In this document: positions 1 to 8,040 of the stretch, piece after piece
How the letters are laid out: each line of letters begins with the position of its first letter
Numbering within the stretch: position 1 is the stretch's first letter
DNA from: Stereocaulon alpinum
Taxonomy: Eukaryota > Ascomycota > Lecanoromycetes > Lecanorales > Stereocaulaceae
DNA: 10,373 nt
Reading direction: 5' to 3'
Assembly: GCA_018257865.1 (NCBI GenBank)
Contig: JAEUBA010000314.1
Coordinates: 1 to 10,373, forward strand
Notes under the pieces: model-generated
Told to the model about the DNA's origin: nothing
Databases searched by the model: none
The model's input: the letters and a program-made list of their open reading frames with translations, nothing else
Program-made: the position numbers and the translations under genes

Positions 1-554
1 TTTTTAGGTAGGGTATATTCCTTATTAGGTAAGGGCCGCTTAGATATTCTCCTATATTTAGGTAGTCTTAGTAGTCTTTACTACTCCTAAAGTCTACTTA
101 AGGGTATTCGTTAGACTAATCCTTTCTATAGATAGGGGCTATTACCCTTACTCTACTTTAGAGAGGGTTATTAATTATCCCCTCTTCGCTACCTCCTTAG
201 TTCCTTTCTAAGGCTTATCTATTATATCCTCTAAAGCCTTCCTCTTCCCTTTAGAGATTACTTTATACTACCTTTCTAAGCTAATCCTTCCTAGTATCGC
301 TAGCGTAGGCCCTACTAAGTATTACTTTAGGGTCTCTTTAAAGTATTTTAGCTTATATTTAATTCTCTACCTAGCCTTAGTATTCTCCTTCTATTAGATT
401 AAGCAGGTTTTACTCTATACTAAGTACTCCCCTTTATATACTACGCACTTAGGCTTGCTGCCAGCTCTTTCTACGTAATTATTAGTCGTATAGTTTTAGG
501 CGTATATCCTATAGCGGGTAGGGTGTTTGCACGCCTTAGTAATATATCCGTACC
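1..554 (-). mobile_element. 5'-truncated Tad1-like LINE fragment (copy 1)
   Basis: This segment aligns without gaps to 7961-8514 (constant offset 7960), so it is a second copy of the LINE annotated at 4219-9624. I count about 48 differences in 554 positions, all transitions. On the minus strand it runs from the middle of the first CCHC zinc knuckle of ORF1, through the ORF1 tail, into the first codons of ORF2 at the window edge. It is less mutated than the full copy: knuckle cysteines survive as TGC (for example KPKCVV and SKTC), where copy 2 has TAC or TAT. Homology stops at 554/555, a few bases before the tip of the hAT inverted repeat. A LINE that lacks its 5' part fits incomplete target-primed reverse transcription. 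Its 3' end lies outside the window, so its target duplication cannot be seen. Confidence 0.9.
141..554 (-). pseudogene. LINE ORF1 C-terminal fragment with CCHC zinc knuckles
   Basis: This is the C-terminal part of the gag-like ORF1 protein, which in Tad1/I-type LINEs binds element RNA. The fragment enters in the first knuckle (RYGYITKAC, probably RYGHITKAC). It then shows KHPTR, an NNYVERAGSKPKC stretch, VVYKGEY (probably VVCKGEH) and SKTCLI, followed by a basic tail. The cysteines kept here prove that the tyrosines in the other copy were cysteines. In-frame TAG and TAA codons stand where Trp or Gln is expected. The end of the ORF near 141 is approximate, because inherited and RIP-made stops cannot be told apart. 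ORF2 would begin at or just before the left window edge. Confidence 0.75.
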
Positions 555-559
555 CTAAA

Positions 560-583
560 TAGCTAATAACGTTCTTAATAGTT
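560..583 (+). repeat. Left terminal inverted repeat of the hAT element
   Basis: It starts TAGCTAATAACGTTCTTAAT. The reverse complement of 3864-3887 matches it at 23 of 24 positions, differing only at TAGCTAA/TAGCTAT. The matching ends close to where LINE homology ends on one side and integrase homology ends on the other, which supports these as the real tips. Confidence 0.75.
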
Positions 584-615
584 AACCAACTATTAGCGTT
601 AATAGTTGGTTTAAC
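581..615. repeat. Perfect-arm hairpin inside the left hAT end
   Basis: The arm GTTAACCAACTATTA (581-595) is followed by a 4-nt loop and TAATAGTTGGTTTAAC (600-615). The second arm is its reverse complement apart from one extra T. It lies just inside the left inverted repeat. A related palindrome around AACTAATAGTTAACTAATAG occurs near the right end (about 3750-3770). Confidence 0.7.
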
Positions 616-947
616 CGTTAGTTAGCCCTTTTTTCCTTAGTAGTTAGTCTAGTTTAAGGTCCTTATTAGTTCGGTTTTAACCGTTTAGGGGTGTTAAACC
701 AACCGTTATAACTATTATAACTATTAGTTTTTAGGAGATATAGCGATTCTTTTTTTAGCTAGACGCCTAACCTATATAGGTAATATCTAGCTTAGAAAGG
801 TTAGTAAGCCCTAGCCCTAGATCTGAGATTAAGCCGAAAATCCTATTATTATTCTATAGATCTTCTTAATCTTATAACTTTATTAATAAACTAACTCTAC
901 TATTAACTATAGACTATTCTAACGTCGAATTAATTCTCTTAAAGGCT
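601..947. other. Left subterminal region of the hAT element
   Basis: This is non-coding. It holds three AACCGTT motifs (613-619, 679-685, 701-707), one of them within AACCGTTT. A 22-bp segment (635-656) recurs in the same orientation in the right subterminal region. An AACTATTATAACTATTAG stretch (708-726) is partly mirrored, inverted, near 3748-3772. The promoter and 5' untranslated part of the transposase must lie here, but no promoter element can be called in such mutated DNA. Confidence 0.6.
635..656 (+). repeat. 22-bp direct repeat in hAT subterminal region (left copy)
   Basis: It contains TAGTAGTTAGTCTAGTTTA and matches 3821-3842 at 20 of 22 positions in the same orientation, with both differences being transitions. 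Since the termini are otherwise inverted, a direct repeat this long is unexpected. Confidence 0.75.
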
Positions 948-3338
948 TTTACTAATCTACTAAGCCCAGCTGCAGGGTCTATAGCGCCCTCCGTACCTAC
1001 CGATCGTATACGCTTTCGAACTCAGCGGAAAGGGGCTATAATTAAGAAGAATTTAACTCAGACTTAATTATCTTTCGGGGCTCTACCTAGCTAAAGAGCC
1101 CTAGATAATTACTAGCTACTCGTAATTATCTCTATAATTATTAAGTAACAGCTGGAGGATATACTATTAATAGATTAAGAGAGGGATAAGGATCTAAAGG
1201 AGGAAAATTAAGAATTATCCCTACCTATACCTAAGCCTAGATCTAGTATCTCTTAAATCTCTACTAAGAGCTTAGTATCTAGTAATAGAAGGTCTTAATA
1301 GAAGATCTCTAGTATCTAAAGCTAATATACCCTATAATACCGTAGAGACGACTATTATTTTATCTATAACTACTATTCTAAGGCCTATAAGCGAAGCGCT
1401 AGGACCGCTAATATAGCTCGCTACCTAAAAGCTAATTATTACTAGGATTTAGAAGCTACTAGAGTCGCTAAAAAACGTTAATTAGATAGTACTACTATCG
1501 AAGCAGCGTTACGTCGGGGCGCTGTAGTTAAATCTACTAAGGATAAGGAAAAACGAAACCAAATTCTAGCTACTAGACTTTACTAAGGAACCCTTAAGTA
1601 TCTCTATATATAATAGATTATCGAAAACGATATTCCCTTCTACTAAGTAACTTATAAAGCGTTCTATGTATTACTATAATATATTAACGCGCTAGCAAAT
1701 AATTTACTTCCTAACGCTATAGTAACGATTAGAATATATACTTTTTAACTTTTCGCTAAGGGAAAACGTCGCTTACGTTATATTATACTTTCCGCTATAT
1801 TAGATATTTATATTACTTATGATATATAGACGTCTCCTAACCGCCTTAGAATCCTAGCGGTAGTAGCCTATTTTATAGCGGAAAGTCTAGAAAGGCGATA
1901 AATTATACTCGCTATAAGAGAACTCTAAGGAGAATACTTAGGTAAAAACTAAGCTACTATCCTTCTATATATACTTTAGGACTATAGGATTACTAGACGA
2001 CTTAGATACTATATTATAGATAATACGTCTTGAAATAATACCCTTATTAAAATTATCGCTAAAGCTTTATTAGAAGATTACTAAGTTAACTATAATCCTT
2101 ATATACACCGCTTACGCTGCCTTAGTTATATTATTAATCTCTCAGCGCAAGCCTTCCTTTTCGGTTAAGTAGTAGATAACTACGAGTACGTTAGCGAGAC
2201 CTATACTTCTCCTATAGATATACAGATAAAACAATAGCGGTAACTTAGTCCTCTTAATAAATTACATAATATTAATACGTATATTATAGGAAGTACTCAG
2301 CGGGTCTAACGTTTTAAAGAACTCAGCGGTAGTATTATACTATATTAAGATAATAGGACGCGCTAGAATTCTTAGTTTAAGATATTAGACTAAATAATCT
2401 AGAGGATTAAACCTATAATTATTTAATTAATTAGCGAAGAAGAGCTTTTATCAAAAGACTATCTTTCCGTAGACGAATAGAGAATACTATAGTAAATTAG
2501 AGACTTTCTAGAGTACTTTTATAAGACTACTAAGGTATCCGAAGGTCACTAAGTAATACTAGACGATATTCTACTATTAATAGACTATATCCTAGAATCC
2601 TTCGAAGAAGCTTCTACTCAATTCGCTAATTATAATATACTTAGAGAATCGGTCCAAGCTGGCTATACGAAGCTATTAAAATATTAGAATAGAATTACGA
2701 GATCTCCAGTCTATATAGCGGCGGTTATCCTTAATCCTTATATTAAGTAGACGTATTTTGATAAATAGTAGGCTAATTAGCGTCTAAATATAAAATAAGA
2801 TCTTAGGGTCTTTTAGGAGACTATATATAGGTCTTCTATAGGCTTGCTAGTATACCCTACTATAGTTACTACAGAGCCACTCAGTGCGCTTAGCAGGTAG
2901 AAGGTTAAGAATAAGATTAGCGGTATTTAGACTACTAGGGATAAGTTAGATTAATATCTAAGCGAACCTTAACTAATACGTACTAAAAAGTTATTAGCGA
3001 TCTAATAGTAGCTGCTCCTAAAATAGCGCTAGCGTCTTCTACTACTATCTAAGATAGTAATTAATATCTACTTAATCCCTCCTATATCCTCTAAGCCTGA
3101 GAGAGTCTTCTCTTCTACTAAGTATACACTTAGCGATTAGCGCTATAGGTTAAAGATCGAGACTATTAAGCTATTAGAGTGCCTAAAGTCTTAGTTCCGT
3201 ATTAGAATCTTTACTAAGGAAGACCTATATCATATTATTAACAAGGAAAGAGATGAGGACTATATAATTAATAGTAAGGGAGGGCTCTAAGGAGACTTAG
3301 AGACGGACTATACCGAGTAAAGTAGTAAGTATATATAA
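948..3338 (+). pseudogene. hAT transposase, stop-ridden but in one frame
   Basis: This is a DDE transposase of the hAT superfamily, about 800 codons, a usual size for fungal hATs. All landmarks share one frame (codons starting at positions divisible by 3). They are: a C2H2/BED-like finger at about 1359-1440 (FIYNYYSKAYKRSARTANIA, with Cys and His turned to Tyr); the first catalytic Asp in YDI*TSPNRL at 1821-1823; the second in IDNTS*NNTLIK at 2019-2021; a CL.(H)IINLSAQAFLFG block at about 2115-2166; RWNSW reading R*NS* at 2361-2375; AAVILNP at about 2715; and the C-terminal dimerisation block PPISSKPERVFS, IETIKLLECLKS at 3078-3195. The Glu of PERVFS is probably the third acidic residue. TAG, TAA and TGA stand where Trp or Gln is expected, a RIP result. 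Start and end are approximate; the frame is open from about 948 and possible natural stops are at 3288, 3318 and 3336. The element cannot make this protein. Confidence 0.92.
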
Positions 3339-3686
3339 GACTAACGCTTTACTATTACTACTTAGTATTATAAAGAAGTTTCAACTAGGAAAAGTACTAT
3401 AATTAAATATTTAGAAGCTTTTAGATATCTAGCGATATTCTACTAGTATTTTATAAAGTTATTATTTTATACTTTTACTTAATACGATATTTTACTATTT
3501 TAGGTTAATCTACCTATAAGCCTAATATACGCCGTTAGTGTTTAGATAGTTATTAACTCCTTATAGTATTTCTATACACTGATTTTATAGTATTATTATC
3601 GCTACCCCTGTCCGCGGAGTTGAGAAATATACTATATTTTAGCATAGAGAATAATTACTTAAGGAAGTTAGTACCTAACTTAAGCC

Positions 3687-3713
3687 GTACCTTACCTAAT
3701 CTTAGTAAGGTAC
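3687..3713. repeat. Perfect 9-bp-stem hairpin
   Basis: GTACCTTAC (3687-3695) and GTAAGGTAC (3705-3713) are exact reverse complements around a 9-nt loop. An adjacent bulged inverted repeat with CTTAAG ends lies at 3658-3684. Both are inside the right hAT region. A role, if any, is unknown. Confidence 0.65.
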
Positions 3714-3820
3714 GCCTCCTTTCTAATACCCCCGCACTTAAACCGTTTAAACTAATAGTTAACTAATAGTTTTATAAGTCTAAACGGTTAGACTTTTAAA
3801 CTATACTGCTTAACGCTAAA

Positions 3821-3842
3821 TCCTAGTAGTTAGTCTAGTTTA
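3821..3842 (+). repeat. 22-bp direct repeat in hAT subterminal region (right copy)
   Basis: Partner of 635-656, in the same orientation with two transitions. Confidence 0.75.
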
Positions 3843-3863
3843 GCTTTAAAACTGAACGGTTTA

Positions 3864-3887
3864 AACTATTAAGAACGTTAATAGCTA
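3864..3887 (-). repeat. Right terminal inverted repeat of the hAT element
   Basis: Read on the minus strand it begins TAGCTATTAACGTTCTTAAT and mirrors 560-583. The first base outside it (3888) joins the gypsy integrase, whose conserved Trp codon (now TAG) is at 3889-3891. Confidence 0.75.
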
Positions 3888-4218
3888 ACTAGAAGGCGTT
3901 AGTAAATACTAAACCTCTATCGCTAATAATACTATTAGGTATACCGTAATAGTATACTACCTTAGTATAAAAAATATCCGCTAGCTTAGTAGCGTTAATT
4001 ATAGTAATAGTAGGTATATACCTTATTATCTTTATAAATTAATTAATAATTACTAGAATAGCGTTATAGACTATATTCTTATATTTACTTAGGGGTAGAC
4101 TTATAATAAAGTCTATTAAGAGCTCCTTCTATAGCTTATTAGTAATAGAAAGCGAACTTAGTTCGCTATAGGGCTAATAGCGGGGAGCCTTAGTTCTTTA
4201 GTAAATATTATAAGTCTT
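3888..4218 (-). pseudogene. Ty3/gypsy integrase core, downstream part, truncated
   Basis: This is the continuation of the gypsy pol polyprotein read on the minus strand. It starts inside the target duplication with TYNIY*RTKAPRY (the CxxC of the zinc finger, Cys now Tyr), then reads KEL then DFIISLPLSKYKNIVYNA, TKLADIFYTKVV, YGIPNS and IISDRGLVFTNAF*. The first catalytic Asp is at 4111-4113 and the second at 3919-3921, about 64 residues apart as expected for a retroviral-type integrase. The third catalytic residue (the Glu downstream of an HPQTDG-type motif) is missing, because the hAT element begins right after the FW of the FTNAFW motif. Stops are at Trp and Gln positions. The frame is continuous with the right-hand part at 9639-10373 once the LINE is discounted. 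Confidence 0.9.
4205..4218. repeat. Target-site duplication of the LINE (left copy)
   Basis: ATATTATAAGTCTT is identical to 9625-9638. It encodes KTYNI of the gypsy integrase zinc finger on the minus strand, and both copies keep that frame. Together with the 3' tail next to it, it fixes the left end of the LINE at 4219. Confidence 0.88.
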
Positions 4219-4234
4219 GATTAATTAATTGATT
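4219..4234 (-). repeat. 3' microsatellite tail of the LINE
   Basis: On the minus strand the element ends AATC-AATT-AATT-AATC. This is four AATY units, most simply an original (AATC)4 with two C-to-T changes. Many non-LTR elements end in short simple repeats that take part in target-primed reverse transcription. It directly touches the target duplication. Confidence 0.7.
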
Positions 4235-4429
4235 TATACGCCTATTCTAGTATCTATATATACTAATAAGGGTATTCTCTTATATTATTAGGAAATCTAG
4301 GGGGGTTAAAGGCCCTCTAGACGCGAAAGAAACCTTTTTAGAGTCGCCCCTTCTAGCTAAAAACTTTCGCTTATTAGCTTACTTATTATTCTACTCCGCC
4401 TATCTAACCTTACCGCTAGGCTCTATAAT

Positions 4430-7400
4430 ACTAGTAATAATAATCTCTATTACCCTAATAGGCCTTATAATACTCTAGTAGCTCTGCCGCCTTTAGCTTC
4501 TACTTACGCTTAAGCTTCTTTATCTTTAGGGTTTTTATTACTAGTTCTACTCTAATAGGGAGTTTAGACTAAGAGAGCTATTCCTTAGTAAGTTAATACT
4601 ACGTTAGGAATCCTAACCTAACTAGCTATCTTATAGCTACTCTTATACTAGTAACCTTAGCTAGTATAGTCCTAATATTATAAGTCTCTACCTCTTTAAT
4701 AAGCTCCCTTTAAGTATCGCTAAGCTTTAGGTAGTATAGAAGAATATACTTTATATCCTAATTCCTCTATTTATAACTATAGTAGGTACTACGGACCCTT
4801 AGTACTCTCGCCTTATAAAGGAAGTAGTTAAACCTATTCTTCCTACTTTAAAGTTAGACTACTATCGAGCTTTCTACCTTCCTAAGCTTTAGGTAGTAGT
4901 TATATCTTTCTCTAAATAATAGTTTATTCTATACGGGTATATAAGAGTACTTAGGGATAGTATCCTTATATACCTCCTACTACTTAATCTACTTCGCTAT
5001 TACCTAGCCTTATATCTTTTTAGCTAGGATACCTACGTCTTAATACTCCTTAATATCCGTTTTTAGGTTATACTAATATACCTTCCTCCTTATTACTATT
5101 ACCGCTTAATCCTAATCCTTCGCCTTAAGCTCCTATAGGGCCTATTCTTCCTTTTTTAGTAATAGGGTTAAGCGTATTAGGCGCGCCCTTCCTCTCCTTC
5201 CCTATAGTCTCCTACAGATTAAGCGGTTACCTTTAATTATTAAGGGGTATACTCCCCTTAGTACTTAGTATCTTATAACTAGGGCGTCTAGATAGGTTTA
5301 GATAGGTATAATAACTACTTCTACTTCTAAGACTTAGACTAGTATTACCTTATATACTCTAAGTACTATCTATAGGCAGTTATTCTATATTATTACGAGC
5401 GTCTTAATATACTTTTCTATAGCTCCCTACCCCTTAGTAGGGGTATACTATATTAGAGTAATAAATATAAGTATAGGCCTTACTACTATACTATATACCT
5501 TCCTATACTTCTTAAATATAGCTCCCTAAGTTAATCCTACTAGGCACTTAATCGCTTAGGCTTAAGTAGCGGCCTTTATCTTTACCTACGCTATATATAG
5601 GCCCTAGCGGAGTTTAGTATTAATATATAACCCTAGGACCCTAATACTCGCTTTTAGCTTAACCTCTATATTACTAAATTATACCGTCTCCTTTATATTA
5701 AACCTTTTAGGGGCGTGCGATAGATATACTAGTTTATACTTTTAGGGCGCGAACGTCGCCTCATATATTTTCGCCTACGTTTAGTAGAGCTTATAGGCCT
5801 ATTCTAGCTACCTATAGTTCGTTTCCGTTATCTTACTATATACTAGTAGGTATATATTATCTACGAATCCTCCTACTTATACTAGGATCTTTACCTTTAA
5901 GTATACTTTAATTAGTAGCGTATTAAAGAAGAGGAATAGGATTAGTAATATTAGTAATCCTTATAAGATCCTTATTTCTACCGCCTTAACTAAACTAGTC
6001 CTACCCCCTAAGGTTATTAATATCGCTCTATCCTTAAGAAAGCTTATAGTTTACTAGATAATCCCCTTAGGGATTCCTTTTATCCTTAAGTTATAGAGTA
6101 GCCTTTTATAGGATATATTATTAAATACTCCTACTATATTTAGTAATAGTAAACTCGCTATATTATTCTTACCTTAGTTCTATATTATATAGATTAAGTC
6201 TATAATAGTCTTTAGGGCTATTTCTACTAAATATCTCTTCCTATCTCCTATCTAGTATTCTAAGAGTAGGTGATTTACTTCGGCTATTCTACTAAGTTAT
6301 TTTACTATTACTATCTCTAATACTTTCCTAAGTATATCTAGTAGTATAATAGGTCGATAGGCCTTAGGCTTAGAGTAATTAGTCTTCTTTAGCTTCTTTA
6401 ATATTACTATATTCGCTTCGTAGAACTTCTTTAGGTAGTATCTATAATCTAAGTACGCTTAAAATACCCTTTAAAAGGTCTCCCCTATTTCTATATATAC
6501 TACTCTTAGGAACCTATTTAGGATCCCTAAAATCCCTAGGGCCTTATTTACTACTAGGTACTAAATCGCGTCCCTTACCTCCTTTACGGTAATCTCGCTA
6601 TCTATTATAATAGGCTTTAGGTAATTAGCCCCCTTAATATCCGTTAAGTCTACTAGGGGTAAGAGCGGGAAGAGGACCCTTCTTAAGGCCTCTATCTTCC
6701 CTTTAAAGTCTATTACTTTATTCCCGTTCCTATCTTTAATAGCTAGGAATTATAGTAGCTCTTTAAGGCGTATACTCCTCTCCCTTCCCTACTTAATAAG
6801 TTACTATACTCCTCCTAGCTTTAGTAATACTCTATAGACCCCCTCTTAAAAAGCTATTATCTTAGTCTTTTATAGGATAGTAACCTTTTTCCTTTTAGTT
6901 TAGTAGAGAGCCTCCTTAGTCTATATATTTCTACTATAGCGGTAGGCCTTAAGCGCTACCTATAATACCTTAGTAACTCTTATATATACCCTATTCTAGT
7001 ATAGTTTAGCTCCGGCGTAGGGTTCCTTAAATAGGATAGTATTCTCTACTACCTCCTATAGCGCAGCTATAAGCTTATTAATATATAGGTTAATTACTTC
7101 CTCTAAGTTTAATAAGTATCTACCTATAACCCTATTTAGGATCTTTATATATTTCCGGATCTCTTCGCTAGTCGCCTCCGTCTCTATCCTTTTCTAAGCT
7201 CTCTTCTAGTATACCTAGCGCTCGCTCTAAGTCTATTCTAGCTCTATTATAATTAGTATATAATCTAACCCTATATTAAGGTCTTCTCTTACTCCGCACT
7301 TCGCTATTATATTATATACGCCTTCGGTTAGGAATATAAGGTCGATAGCGCTCTCTAAGCCCCTACTTTACTATATAACTAACTTCTTCAGTAGTCTAAG

Positions 7401-8040
7401 GACTATCCCCTTCTCTCCTACTACTTCTAGTAGCCTATCTACTATTATATAGTATATAGCTCGTCCTAAGTTATTCTATTAGGGGTAGTATAGGTTGAAA
7501 TCCCCTACTATAATATATTCGCCTTCGCTTTCTAAGGCCTCCTTTAGCCTTAGGATAGTTATAGGGCTATCTACTAATATATAGCTTACTAGTAAAGGGT
7601 TATAGATATTATATACCTATACCCTCTCTATTATTAGCTCCTTAGTATTTTTATTCTTAGCGTTAGTATTATTTTAGGTTCTCTTAGTCTAAATCTATAA
7701 TAAGTATAAGTCGCCCTCTTAGTACTCTACCCCCTAGTCGTTAGGATCTATCCTTTTATTTATATAGAAGTATATTCTAGCCTCTAGGTCTCCCCTATAG
7801 GCTAGGTAGAACCTACTTATACTTATATTATATAAGGTTCTATTTATTAGGTTATATACTAGCTCTTAAATCGCTAATACGTCTATATCTTTTATATCTT
7901 TATTTTTAAGAAGTAGTGCTATTACTATATCTTTCTTCCTCTATATATTATACTATAGTATTTTTAGGTAGGGTATATTCCTTATTAGGTAAGGGCTACT
8001 TAGATATTCTCCTATATTTAGGTAGTCTTAGTAGTCTTTA
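4430..8040 (-). pseudogene. LINE ORF2: APE endonuclease and reverse transcriptase
   Basis: ORF2 makes the enzyme that nicks the target and copies the element RNA. All motifs share one frame (lowest base of each codon divisible by 3). The endonuclease begins LKIL*YN (about 7950-7967), followed by IDVLAI*E, YRGDLEARIYFYIN and VGDFNLYY (7485-7508; GDFN-HH in relatives). RT shows LLILLILFLFFN (about 5922-5955; SPISPILFLF in relatives) and the active-site FVDN at 5856-5867 (FVDD in relatives, second Asp now Asn). After it come ATFAP*KYKLVYLS, RVLGLYINTKLRW-like, VVRPIL and TLVII*NNCL. Near the end are KVESSIVV, FNYFLYKARV and LLYYLKLSDT, the usual Cys-rich tail with Cys now Tyr. I found no RNase H domain between RT and tail. 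Start and stop are approximate: no ATG survives, and the C-terminus is lost among RIP stops around 4400-4480. Confidence 0.92.
5764..6270. other. 507-bp tract with no CpA or TpG (RIP signature)
   Basis: Reading the RT region by eye I find no CA and no TG dinucleotide on the plus strand across these bases. Base composition alone would predict roughly 60. TpA is correspondingly abundant. This is the classic end state of repeat-induced point mutation (CpA to TpA on either strand), and the same depletion, slightly weaker, holds over nearly the whole window. Confidence 0.9.

Larger units (their letters stand above)
3339..3863. other. Right subterminal region of the hAT element
   Basis: This non-coding stretch follows the transposase. 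It holds two hairpins (about 3658-3684 and 3687-3713), then AACCGTT at 3741-3747 and its reverse complement AACGGTT at 3783-3789 and 3855-3861, and the right copy of the 22-bp direct repeat. AAACGG, the hexamer bound by maize Ac transposase, occurs at 3782-3787 and inverted (CCGTTT) at 3743-3748. The transposase 3' untranslated region must be here, but no terminator signal can be called. Confidence 0.6.
560..3887 (+). mobile_element. hAT-superfamily DNA transposon, RIP-mutated
   Basis: This Class II element is about 3.3 kb. Its limits come from an imperfect terminal inverted repeat (560-583 and 3864-3887) that begins TAGCTA at each outer end; hAT tips usually start with C/TAG. Between the tips lie subterminal regions rich in AACCGTT motifs and a single transposase frame on the plus strand. 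The right tip abuts the gypsy integrase exactly after its conserved Trp codon, and the left tip abuts the truncated LINE. No convincing 8-bp target duplication was found: 552-559 and 3888-3895 agree at 4 of 8 positions plus two transitions. It keeps more CpA than the LINE, which suggests younger age, lower copy number or fewer rounds of RIP. Confidence 0.8.

Noticed and set aside
686..706. TAGGGGTGTTAAACC as the true left tip of the hAT element
   Set aside because: It looks like some hAT tips, but no inverted partner was found near the right end. The pair 560-583 / 3864-3887 does match and coincides with both outer boundaries.
948..1500. Stop-codon reassignment (TAG/TAA read as amino acids)
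   Set aside because: Stops occur at conserved Trp and Gln positions together with Cys-to-Tyr, His-to-Tyr and Asp-to-Asn changes, and copy 1 keeps the original codons at several sites. This is RIP, not an altered code.
3602..3618. ACCCCTG followed by palindromic TCCGCGGA as the right hAT tip and duplication
   Set aside because: Only AGGGGT is shared with the left candidate at 686, the supposed 8-bp duplication does not match 678-685, and hAT-like motifs continue to 3887.
3855..3890. Integrase continuing into the hAT tip (LAINVLNSLN after FTNAF*)
   Set aside because: About ten residues stay open and look vaguely plausible, but no HPQTDG-type motif follows and the same bases form an inverted repeat with 560-583, so they belong to the hAT.
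552..3895. 8-bp target duplication of the hAT (552-559 versus 3888-3895)
   Set aside because: Only 4 of 8 bases agree, plus two transitions and two transversions. This cannot be told from chance in such AT-rich DNA, and the left side seems to be partly LINE.
4219..4290. A second HHCC zinc finger of the gypsy integrase (DTRIGV*INQLIK reading on the minus strand)
   Set aside because: It read like a degenerate finger at first, but the duplication at 4205-4218 shows this is LINE 3' sequence. The real finger is at about 9639-9800.
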